Below are positions 29,192 through 38,280 of a stretch of 64,000 bases of DNA, piece by piece (the first letter of the stretch is position 1; every line of letters begins with the position of its first letter). Under the pieces are notes generated by a model that saw only the letters and a list, made by a program, of their open reading frames with translations, did no database searches and was not told the origin of the DNA. This DNA is from Pleionea litopenaei (GTDB lineage Bacteria; Pseudomonadota; Gammaproteobacteria; Enterobacterales; Kangiellaceae), in NCBI RefSeq assembly GCF_031198435.1, contig NZ_CP133548.1:2824001-2888000 (forward strand). The letters are read 5' to 3'. The position numbers and the translations under genes were made by a program.

Positions 29192-30559
29192 CTAATCAAA
29201 TAACGGCATTAAAGCTGTGTACAGCGCTTCAGGTATTCGTTGTTTCGACAATTTTGCACACACTTGATGCAGCTCTTTTTGTTGTGACTTTTCTAAATGT
29301 TCTATCGATTTCTGAAAGTCTGTCGCATGAATAGAAAGCGAGCGTCGGTCTGCGTGAGTCAACTGAGAGATTTGTTGATAGCAAAACAAAAAACGACCAA
29401 TAATGACATAAGGAAAATTTTTATGAATGATTGGTCCATAATGCGCAGTAAATCCGCCTAAAGGAAGCCCTTTAACTTTTAGATTGACGATTTTATCGGA
29501 TGCAAAGTAGGCACTGCTACCGCCTAACAATCCGCCGCCGATGGCTCCTAACATAAAACTATGACCTGCAACGGCGAGATCGACGGCAGCACCACTAACT
29601 GCACCAGCAACGGCAGCGGCAATCACTAATTGCTTTTTATTGAGTCCCCAAGCGTACCAGTGATCACAATCAAAGAGATCCGGTGGTAATTCTAGCTGTT
29701 GTATTGAAAATTCCGTATTTAAGTGAGCATAGTTTGCGAGTAACTCTTGTAAGGCTAAGGATTCTCGTTGCTTAATATCGCTTGTAAAACGCTTCTGTAA
29801 TATTGGCTCAATTGTCTTTGCCTGATCTTCTGTAAGAACCTTCTGCTCTATTTCATGGGTGCAAACGTCGGTTAACAGCCGACATAATAAATTAACGCTA
29901 TTGCGTTTTCTTTGTTCGAAGTTTTCCTGCAAAGCATTTGCGATCTTTTCTAATTGATTTCGCCAAGATGAATTTAAGTGAGCAAATACATCCAGCAGCT
30001 CAATTTGTTTAGTATGATCGGCAAGCATAGGGTTAAATAGGGTTACTGATTTAAAAAATTGATGCAGAGCACGCTCCCACTCATCCACAAAATCACTGTT
30101 TTGAATGGGATTGATTAACGCCATACTCGGCTGACCTGTCCAAAGCAGAATTTCCATTTCCGTCTCATAACTCTTCGAATAAGGACGTGAACCATCGACC
30201 ACGTAAAGGATTGCTGCACCTTGTACAATGGGTGTTAATAACTCAACTTCATCGGGAAATTGTTGCTGACATTCTGGGTCATCAATGAATTGGCGTAATG
30301 TGGCTAAGCGCTGACTTGCATCACCACAGCGTTCCTTTAGCCAAGTTAATACTTTTGTCGGTCGTTGGAACCCCGGTGTATCGATCAGTTCATAACTTCC
30401 TTGAGCCGTACTAATCGTATATCGTGTGGCTTTTTCGGTGGTACGGCTGCGATGGCTAATCGCAACGGCATCATTTTGTGCAAGTGTCGCCACGATTGAC
30501 GACTTTCCTTTGTTTGGGTGACCAACCACTGCAAATACTGGCATTGTTGTGTCTTTCAT
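29192..30559 (-). CDS. membrane-associated GTPase with DUF3482
   Basis: 455 residues. The N-terminal Ras-like GTPase domain has a P-loop variant GHPNKGKSS, the switch threonines in SRTTEKATRYT and the G3 motif IDTPGF. The usual NKxD base-specificity motif is replaced by NPIQNSD. The C-terminal DUF3482 part has a glycine-zipper-like hydrophobic segment around residues 315-350 (AVAGAVSGAAVDLAVAGHS). Its ATG overlaps the stop of the DUF2868 gene, a common pairing of these two families. Function unknown; a membrane stress or transport role is possible. Confidence 0.78.
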   Translation of the reverse strand: MKDTTMPVFAVVGHPNKGKSSIVATLAQNDAVAISHRSRTTEKATRYTISTAQGSYELIDTPGFQRPTKVLTWLKERCGDASQRLATLRQFIDDPECQQQFPDEVELLTPIVQGAAILYVVDGSRPYSKSYETEMEILLWTGQPSMALINPIQNSDFVDEWERALHQFFKSVTLFNPMLADHTKQIELLDVFAHLNSSWRNQLEKIANALQENFEQRKRNSVNLLCRLLTDVCTHEIEQKVLTEDQAKTIEPILQKRFTSDIKQRESLALQELLANYAHLNTEFSIQQLELPPDLFDCDHWYAWGLNKKQLVIAAAVAGAVSGAAVDLAVAGHSFMLGAIGGGLLGGSSAYFASDKIVNLKVKGLPLGGFTAHYGPIIHKNFPYVIIGRFLFCYQQISQLTHADRRSLSIHATDFQKSIEHLEKSQQKELHQVCAKLSKQRIPEALYTALMPLFD

Positions 30560-31704
30560 TATGACATTGTGTCCTGTGCCGATGAGTTCTCTGAGGTGTT
30601 ATTGAACGGTGGTTGAAACATATTCCATTGCGTCAGTTGTGCGGTGAAGCGTTGCCACTCTTCACAGTCTTTTTCTTCGAGCTCTATGACGTTGTTATGC
30701 TTAAAGTCGATCGGGTAAAGGAATCCATTATGTTCCTTTAAAAAATCTTCAAGCTCTCCAATTGGGGGTTCCCAAGCTTTGACCAATACGAGCAACGAGC
30801 GTTCTGTTTGATCGGGTGTGAGGTCGCTTATTTCGATGAGCGGAAAATTCTTGATAGCCGAAACGTTAGAGAGTTCTTGTTGAGAAAATTCAGCCCAATT
30901 AACCACACATAATTCATTGGGCAATTCATGAACAATGTCTGCATGAACAAAAGACGTTGATGGCGTTTTTTGATGACGATTGATCGTTTGTTTTAATTGC
31001 TGCTCAAAATCATTCTTGATTTGTTGTGCGATGATCCAGCGAATCGGCAGTATCATAATTAGGCGTAATAAGAGTGAATAACACAATTGTGTCGCGAGAA
31101 TGAATTTCCACCAGTGACTAAATTCCGGATTAGCAGAATTAGGGACCATGAGTCGATTGTCTTGCGTAGCGATCAATAGTGAAAGATCAGGCTGGGCTTC
31201 TGACCAGAATTGCCAAGGCGTGGCCAGCCATTTTAAGAAAGGATGAATGTCTTCAGGAGACAATATAGTACTTCGCCACACAAAATTTACATCACTGCCA
31301 AGTAGTAACAATAAAAATGTAACTAACCCTCCGCAAGCATAGAATATGGCTGCGTATTGGCCTTGAATGAACAGCCAATGTCGGTCTATTTTTAATTGTT
31401 GCATTTGACGCAGCGTTTGCCTTTGAGCATTGCTGAGTAAGGGCAGTTTAACCACTAGGCTGGCAAAGCTAATGCCACGCTTAGTCATTAATGTGATCAT
31501 AGAAAGTAGCGCTGTTATTAAGGGTATGAAAACAAAAATAAAGAGTAAGTAGAATAAATTGACGCGGCCAAGTTGATCGCCACTGACAATGCTGAAGCTC
31601 AAAAAACAGCCCACTACAAACCCAGATAATGCTATCGGCCAAACTAACTTTAAAGGAGAAAAACCGGATGTAAGTGTTGTTGAATGAATGCTCAAGCAAT
31701 GCAC
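30559..31704 (-). CDS. DUF2868 membrane protein
   Basis: 381-residue membrane protein with helices near residues 20-45, 45-70, 118-140 and 205-230, then a soluble C-terminal part. It is the usual partner of the GTPase/DUF3482 protein, and the two genes overlap. Start is a GTG with an in-frame stop two codons upstream; a TTG three codons in has better ribosome-binding-site spacing. It seems shorter at the N-terminus than the family members I recall. Function unknown. Confidence 0.72.
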   Translation of the reverse strand: MHCLSIHSTTLTSGFSPLKLVWPIALSGFVVGCFLSFSIVSGDQLGRVNLFYLLFIFVFIPLITALLSMITLMTKRGISFASLVVKLPLLSNAQRQTLRQMQQLKIDRHWLFIQGQYAAIFYACGGLVTFLLLLLGSDVNFVWRSTILSPEDIHPFLKWLATPWQFWSEAQPDLSLLIATQDNRLMVPNSANPEFSHWWKFILATQLCYSLLLRLIMILPIRWIIAQQIKNDFEQQLKQTINRHQKTPSTSFVHADIVHELPNELCVVNWAEFSQQELSNVSAIKNFPLIEISDLTPDQTERSLLVLVKAWEPPIGELEDFLKEHNGFLYPIDFKHNNVIELEEKDCEEWQRFTAQLTQWNMFQPPFNNTSENSSAQDTMS

Positions 31705-31776
31705 CTGTTAATTATCGATGTCAGATGCATTATAGCGAGATGAACGAGGGATTGCGAAACGCCGAAACGTAACAGA

Positions 31777-31812
31777 AGTTTTTAATAGCGGCTCCTTGTG
31801 AAGCCGCTAATG
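31777..31812. other. inverted repeat between beta-barrel and DUF2868 genes
   Basis: AGCGGCT(CC) / AAGCCGCT arms around a short loop. No T run follows in either direction, so it is at best a degenerate terminator for the beta-barrel gene. Confidence 0.35.
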
Positions 31813-31818
31813 TTAGAG

Positions 31819-32337
31819 TTAGAAGTGAACGGCAAACTCTAATCCTGAAAACCAGTCTTGATTGTCGGTCAAGTAGAGTCCATCTATGTACCGATAGCGC
31901 GAAAATACTCGTATATCGACATTATCAGTGGATAGACCAACCCCCGCACCCATAAAAAAGTCAATCTCATTCCGGTCTTCGTCGTAATAGTAGTAGTCGT
32001 GATGACGATCGTCGTAGACCAACATCTCACCAATATCGATACCAGCTTCCATGTAAATCTGAATGTCTGAAAACAGCCCAATTCTAGCGAAGCCTTCCCA
32101 AGCGCCATAATTATCAACATAGCCATCGAAATCGGTGATTTCCGCCCGTGAAATACTGGTTCCAAGTTGGAAGCCTAAATGACTATGGGGATCGGAGAAC
32201 TGGCTGTAAAGGTTGAGAGAGGTAATATCGCCGATATCTGCAAATTCTCGGCTGACCGACATACCAAAGGTGTTTTCAGCGGAAGCTGAGTTAAATAAGG
32301 CGCTGAAAAGCGCAAAGGCTAAGATAAAGCGATGCAT
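31819..32337 (-). CDS. small outer-membrane beta-barrel protein
   Basis: About 172 residues. A signal peptide (MHRFILAFAL to NSASA) is followed by alternating hydrophobic strands typical of eight-stranded barrels and ends in HF. One predicted loop is unusual: VYDDRHHDYYYYDEDRNE, with two His, four Tyr and several acids. The ATG has GAGAG about six bases upstream; another ATG lies 12 bases earlier. Function unknown; it resembles OmpX/porin-family-like small barrels in layout only. Confidence 0.68.
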   Translation of the reverse strand: MHRFILAFALFSALFNSASAENTFGMSVSREFADIGDITSLNLYSQFSDPHSHLGFQLGTSISRAEITDFDGYVDNYGAWEGFARIGLFSDIQIYMEAGIDIGEMLVYDDRHHDYYYYDEDRNEIDFFMGAGVGLSTDNVDIRVFSRYRYIDGLYLTDNQDWFSGLEFAVHF

Positions 32338-32502
32338 GGTGTCTCTCATTTCAGGATTATGTTAAGGCAAGTTTAGTTGAATATAGCTGAACGAAATCTT
32401 AACCGGCGCAGGAAGGATAAATGATAACTTGAGATAGCCAATACTATCTGCGACTATAAGTTAGAGGGGTTTTATTCGGCGTCAGACCGAAACTGGAAGG
32501 AT

Positions 32503-34251
32503 ATGAGTAATTCAAACGATACGAAAGCGACTCAAGCAATGGAGTCAGCTGCTGCGACTGCTGGTAGCCGGCTGACGCAGCTCGCGCAACGGTTGCAATC
32601 TCAACAAACAACCGATGGGTTTGCTAAGGCCCGAGAAGATGTTAATCGAGCGCTAGCCGAAAAGAAAATTATTCTCAATAAACGCTTTGTTCTACAAGAA
32701 ACACTTGGATCAGGCGGAATGGGAACCGTGTATCTCGCCCAAGATTTGCGAAAAGTTGAGGCGACCGATCTTAATCCTTACGTCGCGATCAAAGTACTTA
32801 GTGGAGATTTTAAAAATCATCCGGATGCTTTTATCGCTCTGCAACGAGAGGCCAGTCGCTCTTCTAATCTATCGCACCCAAACATTGTAACGGTTTACGA
32901 TTTTGACCGAGATAATGACACCGTTTACATGACGATGGAGCTGCTTCAGGGTGAAGATTTAGATGCATTAATGCGACGTAAGCAACCGATGGGACTTGAT
33001 AAGTCAGAAGCGAAGAAAATCGTCTTAGACTACTGCCGAGCGCTGAATTACGCTCATCAAAAAGGCATCATTCACTGTGATCTTAAACCCGCAAATATCT
33101 TTATCACCGCTGAGGGCGCTAAAGTCTTGGACTTTGGTATCGCGCGGCTCGCTCGAAAAACAGCTGACCATTTTGATGCCGGCAAAATCGGAGCACTGAC
33201 ACCCGACTACGCATCTCCTGAGATGTTTGAAAATGCTCCGCCCGATCCTAGAGATGACGTGTTCGCTGCTGCGGTCATCGCGTATGAGCTATTTGCCGGA
33301 AAACATCCTTTTGATAATAAATCCGCCATGACCGCTAAGACTTTAGGCATGCAGCCAGAACCTATTAGTGGACTTAATAAGCGAGAGTGGAAAGCACTTA
33401 GCCAGGCTTTGGCGCTCGATAAAGAACAACGAACACCTTCGATCATCGCCTTTATAAAGCAACTGGCTGGTAGTAAAAAGCAACCTTTGATTTACACAAC
33501 CGTGGCATTGTCGTTAGTCACTCTATCAGTCTTGGGCTATTCAATCTTTAAAGCACAGCAGCGCAGTCAGAAAATTGAGTCGACGATATCTGAACTGAAA
33601 AATTGCCAGTCATCGGGTAATTTTGAGTGTGTCGTCGATCAGGCGAACACTTTGCTAGGATTAGAGCCAAATGATGAGTTTGCCAAGGCCGCTTTAGAGA
33701 ATGCAAAATTATCCTTGATTGCGCAGCAACAACAGTTAGCCATTGAAAAGTTGCTTAACAAGGGTAAGCAGTGTCTTGAGCAGCATAATTTCGTTTGTAT
33801 TGATGAGATCTATTCAGACATTATTAAGCTAGACTCAAGTAATGTTGCCGCGACTGAGTTAAAGACACAGGCAATGGAACTTCAGCAAGCGTTGCAAACC
33901 CAATTTACTGAGTTACTCTCTGAGGCTGCGGCCTGTTTCGATCGCAAGCAATATCAATGCGCTAAAGAAAAAGCAAATGAAGCTCTGGCCATCTTGCCGG
34001 GAGACGCTCTTGCTCTTGCAATGATAAGAGATGCAGAAAATGCGGTTATGATTCAAGAACAATCACTAATAAAAGCGCAAGCGATGGTTGCAGAGGGGCA
34101 ACAGTGTTTCGATAAATTCGACTATAGTTGTGCTATTGCAAAGGCGGAATCAGCCATGGCATTTATTGAGAATTATTCTGAAGCTGTAAATTTAAAGCGA
34201 CGTGCAAAAGCCGCGATTGCAAAAGCAAAAAAAGATATCCGAATTGACTAG
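32503..34251 (+). CDS. membrane Ser/Thr protein kinase with cysteine-repeat periplasmic domain
   Basis: 582 residues. The Hanks-type kinase domain has GSGGMGTVY (69-77), VAIK lysine 97, alpha-C region LQREASR, HCDLKPAN (191-198) with catalytic Asp193, and DFG 210-212. The residue before the catalytic Asp is Cys, not Arg, so this is a non-RD kinase. A membrane helix spans about 328-349. The remaining 230 residues contain four helical repeats of 54-57 residues, each with a Cys-x7-Cys pair (368/376, 424/432, 478/486, 535/543), arranged like TPR or Sel1-type units. The gene is followed directly by a lipoprotein gene and may act with it. Confidence 0.88.
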   Translation: MSNSNDTKATQAMESAAATAGSRLTQLAQRLQSQQTTDGFAKAREDVNRALAEKKIILNKRFVLQETLGSGGMGTVYLAQDLRKVEATDLNPYVAIKVLSGDFKNHPDAFIALQREASRSSNLSHPNIVTVYDFDRDNDTVYMTMELLQGEDLDALMRRKQPMGLDKSEAKKIVLDYCRALNYAHQKGIIHCDLKPANIFITAEGAKVLDFGIARLARKTADHFDAGKIGALTPDYASPEMFENAPPDPRDDVFAAAVIAYELFAGKHPFDNKSAMTAKTLGMQPEPISGLNKREWKALSQALALDKEQRTPSIIAFIKQLAGSKKQPLIYTTVALSLVTLSVLGYSIFKAQQRSQKIESTISELKNCQSSGNFECVVDQANTLLGLEPNDEFAKAALENAKLSLIAQQQQLAIEKLLNKGKQCLEQHNFVCIDEIYSDIIKLDSSNVAATELKTQAMELQQALQTQFTELLSEAAACFDRKQYQCAKEKANEALAILPGDALALAMIRDAENAVMIQEQSLIKAQAMVAEGQQCFDKFDYSCAIAKAESAMAFIENYSEAVNLKRRAKAAIAKAKKDIRID

Positions 34252-34266
34252 GTGAGGTTAACTATT

Positions 34267-34884
34267 ATGATCAAAAATCATCAACTACCCATAGCGGTGT
34301 TTGTCTGTATAACACTGGCCTTAACTTCGGGTTGTAAAAGCAAACATTTAAAAACAATTGGAGCCATTATCGCTGTCGGAGTGGCGGCTAAAATAATTTA
34401 TGATATGGTCATCGCTCAACGCAGTGAGCAAACTGAGAACGACCAAAAGGTTGTTGAGAAATACAAAAAAGAATTTAAGCAATTACCTGCTGAACCACAG
34501 TTAATCAATTATGAGTCGTCAATAATGCCGGGTGCAGTTGTCAACCCAGGTAATTCTGTGTCCATTCAATCGAGTTTAGAAGTTGTTCGAGGAAGTACTA
34601 CCGAATTGGTCGAAATTAAAGAAAGAATTACAATTTATGACAATGAAGATCCTACCAAACCATTAAAGAGCTTAGAGAAAGTTATTAATCAAGAGACTCA
34701 AAAATGCGGCGCATTTAAAAATGAATTTACTTTTACCTTGCCGAAAGGAATGCCACAAGGAGTTTACCCGGTAACAACCACGGTTATCGTTGATGGAAAA
34801 GAATTTTCCGCAGTTCAAAATAAAATGCAATTAGTTCAAACTGGCAACTTAATTAACGCTAACGAGTTAATCGCAGCTAATTGA
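34267..34884 (+). CDS. putative lipoprotein, kinase partner
   Basis: 205 residues with a lipoprotein signal (LALTSGC) and a hydrophobic segment right after the cysteine (IGAIIAVGVAAKIIYDMVI). The rest resembles an immunoglobulin-like domain ending in a strand-rich pattern (GVYPVTTTVIVDGKEF). I do not recognise the family. It lies 15 bases after the kinase gene with GAGG upstream of the ATG, so it is co-transcribed; a periplasmic partner of the kinase is a reasonable inference. Confidence 0.68.
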   Translation: MIKNHQLPIAVFVCITLALTSGCKSKHLKTIGAIIAVGVAAKIIYDMVIAQRSEQTENDQKVVEKYKKEFKQLPAEPQLINYESSIMPGAVVNPGNSVSIQSSLEVVRGSTTELVEIKERITIYDNEDPTKPLKSLEKVINQETQKCGAFKNEFTFTLPKGMPQGVYPVTTTVIVDGKEFSAVQNKMQLVQTGNLINANELIAAN

Positions 34885-34912
34885 GACGATAGATTAGTAA
34901 AATACTAGGATT

Positions 34913-34944
34913 AAAAAAGCAGAGTATAATCTCTGCTTTTTTTT
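34913..34944 (+). terminator. rho-independent terminator (bidirectional)
   Basis: AAAAAAGCAGAG, 6-base loop, CTCTGCTTTTTTTT. It follows the kinase-lipoprotein pair and, by symmetry, can also end the convergent gene at 34963-35640. Confidence 0.9.
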
Positions 34945-34962
34945 AATTCTACATTAATACGT

Positions 34963-35640
34963 TTAATCTTGTGGCAGGACCGCTTTTGGTAGGCTGCTAA
35001 AAATGACTTTAGCATCGGATTTAAACAGCGATGATTCTTTTTCTAATACTAATTCATTTGACTCATCGGTGTTAAACTCTAGTTGAGAATCTTTGGATAA
35101 AATGGTAATGGTAGAGGGCTCTTCAAACTCAAATTTTAATTCGTCCATATCAGAAACAAACCAACTCATTGCGCCGGCCATTTCACCGGTAAAGTCATTA
35201 ATATCATCAAGCAACACAAAGAGTTCATAGTAGGTCATTTCCTTTGAACTCGGCGGATTTATTCCAAGATTAATTGAAAAGGTCGCATGATCTTTTGGCT
35301 GATTAACCGTCAGTTTTAATTCGTCATGTTCTAATGGAAAAGAGGGAAGCGTCATCAAGTAACCACTGTCTGTTAAATTATGATCAATGACAACGTCTTT
35401 ACGTTCGTTAGCTTCATTGCTGACAAAGAGTTTCACATCTTGTATTTTTAGTTCGGGGTGATTAAGGACCACATTAGCGTTTAGGTATACCAGTGGAGAA
35501 CGAACCTTGTTTGTTGCAATGTATACAATTTTGTTGATTTCAGAGTAGTCAATCGATCGCTCAATTTTTTCGCTAGCCAATAAATAGCTACTACTGAAGC
35601 TCAAGAAAATTCCGATTGTGAATAGCTTTAATGGTTTCAT
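34963..35640 (-). CDS. exported protein, unknown function
   Basis: 225 residues with a signal peptide (MKPLKLFTIG to LLAS). The mature part is strand-rich and acidic. I do not recognise a family. ATG with AGGA seven bases upstream. It is convergent with the kinase-lipoprotein pair and shares their terminator. Periplasmic location is inferred. Confidence 0.6.
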   Translation of the reverse strand: MKPLKLFTIGIFLSFSSSYLLASEKIERSIDYSEINKIVYIATNKVRSPLVYLNANVVLNHPELKIQDVKLFVSNEANERKDVVIDHNLTDSGYLMTLPSFPLEHDELKLTVNQPKDHATFSINLGINPPSSKEMTYYELFVLLDDINDFTGEMAGAMSWFVSDMDELKFEFEEPSTITILSKDSQLEFNTDESNELVLEKESSLFKSDAKVIFSSLPKAVLPQD

Positions 35641-35730
35641 AAGAAAGTCCTGTGTTCTTTGGTAACCTGTAGAACACAGAACTTTAGAAAAGTTCCTAGC
35701 GACAATTATTAATGTCGGCCTGCAAGAACC

Positions 35731-36594
35731 TTAAACATTGACTGAGCCATATTGTGTTAAGACTCCGCTGCGATAGTCTTGAATGGCCTGTTCTATTTGT
35801 TCGGGCGTATTCATCACAAAGGGCCCCCATTGTACGATTGGCTCGCGGAGCGGCTTACCGATCAAAACTAAGAGACTTGCAGCTCGATCACTGGTTTTTA
35901 ATGTCACTTGCTCACCATCACTAAGAATGGCCATATGCTGCTCTTCAATGTTTTGCTCTTCGACAGTTAGGTTACCATCGAAAACGTAAAGTAGAACGTT
36001 ATAGCCTTGGTTTACTTGGAATCTAAACTCACTATTCGCCTTCACTCTTAAGTCGACTATTGTGGGATCAGTAGAGATCCCGGTAACGAGACCAGCATAG
36101 CGATTAGCGTTTGTTCGCAAATTGCCAGCAATAACTTTAAGCTTCACATTTTCTTCTTCATAAACTGGAATGTCCTCACTTGGAATATCACGATAAGAGG
36201 GCGGCTTTAATTTTTCATCGGCCGGTAAATTCAACCAAAGTTGAAATCCGCGCATTAATCCTTCCTCTTGCTGTGGCATCTCGCTATGAATAATGCCATG
36301 AGCGGCCGTCATCCATTGCACATCACCAGAGTTAAGTAACCCCTGATTGCCTAAATGGTCTTCGTGTAACATTTTCCCATCGAGCATATAGGTGACGGTT
36401 TCGAATCCTCGATGTGGGTGCGAGGGAAAGCCTGCGATATAGTCATTGGCATCATTGCTGTTAAACTCGTCCAACATTAAAAAGGGATCAAACATCGCCA
36501 AGTTTTTTCCAGACATTAACCTTTTAAGCTTAACGCCCGCACCGTCAGAAGCATGTTGGGCGGGAACGACATAACGAACTGTACGTTGACTCAT
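35731..36594 (-). CDS. pirin-family protein
   Basis: 287 residues, bicupin. The metal-binding motif region is FPSHPHRGFETVTYMLDG near residue 55 and the second set is in TAAHGIIHSEMPQ. Some pirins are quercetin 2,3-dioxygenases. The ATG (MSQRTV) has AAGGAGAG just upstream and lies 25 bases after azoR. Co-transcription with azoR suggests a role in quinone or aromatic redox stress. Confidence 0.92.
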   Translation of the reverse strand: MSQRTVRYVVPAQHASDGAGVKLKRLMSGKNLAMFDPFLMLDEFNSNDANDYIAGFPSHPHRGFETVTYMLDGKMLHEDHLGNQGLLNSGDVQWMTAAHGIIHSEMPQQEEGLMRGFQLWLNLPADEKLKPPSYRDIPSEDIPVYEEENVKLKVIAGNLRTNANRYAGLVTGISTDPTIVDLRVKANSEFRFQVNQGYNVLLYVFDGNLTVEEQNIEEQHMAILSDGEQVTLKTSDRAASLLVLIGKPLREPIVQWGPFVMNTPEQIEQAIQDYRSGVLTQYGSVNV

Positions 36595-36619
36595 AGAGCT
36601 CTCCTTTCGCTGGCAACAG

Positions 36620-37222
36620 CTAAGCGGATTGTAACTGCTGGATTTGGTTTTCGGCATCGGCGATTGCTAGGGTTTTAAGATCGTCACCCATATTCAATCC
36701 CTCTGCGTAGATAACATTGATATCCGTGATTCCGAGAAAGTTTAGGAATGTTTTTACGAAAGGTATTTGGGTGTCAATCGGGGTATCTTTATATTGGCCT
36801 CCGCGAGTCGCCAGAATATGTACTTTTTTGTTGAGCAATAGTCCCTCTGGGCCTTTTTCAGTGTATCGGAAAGTCACCCCAGCCCTGGCAATAAAATCAA
36901 ACCAAGCCTTTAACATTGAAGGAACGCTAAAATTGTACATTGGCAAGCCAATCACGATGACATCGGCCCATTGCACATCAGCAATTTGTTGATCGGCATA
37001 AGCCACTTTGTCTTTCTGCTCACCCGAGCGACTGTCTGGATCTTGCATAAGCGCTTGCAGGGTTTCACCGTCGAAGTGCGGAACCGGTTCTTGACCAAAA
37101 TGCTTATGCCTAATTTCGCTGCCTGGATTTTCCAGGGTTAACTTTTCTAACAATGTGCGCGAAAGTTGGCTGGATACGCCATTTTCTGCAAAGATACTGG
37201 ATTCAATATGTAAGATATTCAT
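36620..37222 (-). CDS. azoR: FMN-dependent NADH-azoreductase / quinone reductase
   Basis: 200 residues of the flavodoxin-like AzoR family: IVIGLPMYNFSVPSMLKAWFDF and VHILATRGGQYKDTP are present. Enzymes of this family reduce azo compounds and quinones with NADH. It starts the azoR-pirin unit and is divergent from a LysR regulator, the usual arrangement for an inducible quinone-detoxification pair. ATG with AGGTGA upstream. Confidence 0.93.
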   Translation of the reverse strand: MNILHIESSIFAENGVSSQLSRTLLEKLTLENPGSEIRHKHFGQEPVPHFDGETLQALMQDPDSRSGEQKDKVAYADQQIADVQWADVIVIGLPMYNFSVPSMLKAWFDFIARAGVTFRYTEKGPEGLLLNKKVHILATRGGQYKDTPIDTQIPFVKTFLNFLGITDINVIYAEGLNMGDDLKTLAIADAENQIQQLQSA

Positions 37223-37273
37223 AGCTCACCTTGTGTTTGGTCTGGACTTTCCACTATCATATATTTAATTAAT

Positions 37274-37286
37274 CGATTTTAAATCG
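37274..37286. promoter_or_regulatory. candidate LysR operator between azoR and lysR-type gene
   Basis: Perfect 13-base palindrome CGATTTTAAATCG with T-N-A symmetry, about 55 bases from the azoR start and 100 from the regulator start. Position fits a LysR-type site; no binding data. Confidence 0.35.
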
Positions 37287-37383
37287 CCTATTTTGAATAG
37301 ATACAATCGAAAAATTAAATGAATCAAACGATTCACCTGATAACATCTGACTTATAACATTACGAGCTACAAGGGACGGCACT

Positions 37384-38280
37384 ATGTCTGCGACGCCAAA
37401 AATAACCTTAGAACAATGGGCCTCATTTGTGGCGGTTGTCGATGAAGGAAGTTACGCCAAAGCCGCGGAATTACTAAATAAAAGCCAATCAACCGTGAGC
37501 TATGCTATTTCGCGACTTGAGGAACACCTTGGTGGACAAGTTTTGAAGCTGAACGGCCGAAAAGCAGAGTTAACCGATCTTGGAGAAGTCATGGTTAGAA
37601 AAGCTCGCAAGCTTCTGGATGAAGCCGATGGTATTGAGCAATTGGCCGCTTGTGTTTCTCGAGGTTGGGAGTCAGAAGTGGTGATTGCAGTCGATGTGGT
37701 GTATCCCGTATCGGATGTACTCGAAGCGATAGAAGTGTTCAATGAACGAGGCGAGAAAGCCACCCGGATTCGATTTTTAGAGACGTCGTTATCCGGCACT
37801 GACGAAGCGTTATTTCAAGGCACTGCGGACTTGGTTATTGCGCCTAGAGTTCCTCCGGGATTCATCGGCGAGCAGCTCGATTCTGTTGAGTTTATTGCTG
37901 TCGCTCATAAAGAGCATCCACTGAACCAGCTGGATCGAGCAGTGACTCTTGAAGAGTTAGCGCAGACCCGCCAAGTGGTTATGCGCGATACCGGTATTAA
38001 ACGGCAACAAGATGCAGGGTGGCTGGGTAGTGAGCAACGAATTACGGTCTCTCATTTTTCAACATCGGTTGAAGTCATTCGTCGAAAAATGGCCTTTGCT
38101 TGGCTGCCAAGTGGTTATATTCAAAAAGAGTTAGCCAGCGGAGAATTCAAACCTTTGAATCTTGAGCAAGGTCAACGTCGAACCTTGAGTTTATTTTTGA
38201 TCAATGCGCGGGGAGAAAGGGCAGGACCTGGCGTAAAATTAATGATGAATATTTTTCTTGAGCGAGTTAAGAAAAAGTGA
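37384..38280 (+). CDS. LysR-family transcriptional regulator
   Basis: 298 residues. N-terminal helix-turn-helix (SYAKAAELLNKSQSTVSYAIS) followed by the typical alpha-beta effector domain. It is divergent from azoR-pirin and probably controls them. Its stop overlaps the murI start (GTGA), an odd coupling of a regulator to a cell-wall gene. Confidence 0.9.
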   Translation: MSATPKITLEQWASFVAVVDEGSYAKAAELLNKSQSTVSYAISRLEEHLGGQVLKLNGRKAELTDLGEVMVRKARKLLDEADGIEQLAACVSRGWESEVVIAVDVVYPVSDVLEAIEVFNERGEKATRIRFLETSLSGTDEALFQGTADLVIAPRVPPGFIGEQLDSVEFIAVAHKEHPLNQLDRAVTLEELAQTRQVVMRDTGIKRQQDAGWLGSEQRITVSHFSTSVEVIRRKMAFAWLPSGYIQKELASGEFKPLNLEQGQRRTLSLFLINARGERAGPGVKLMMNIFLERVKKK

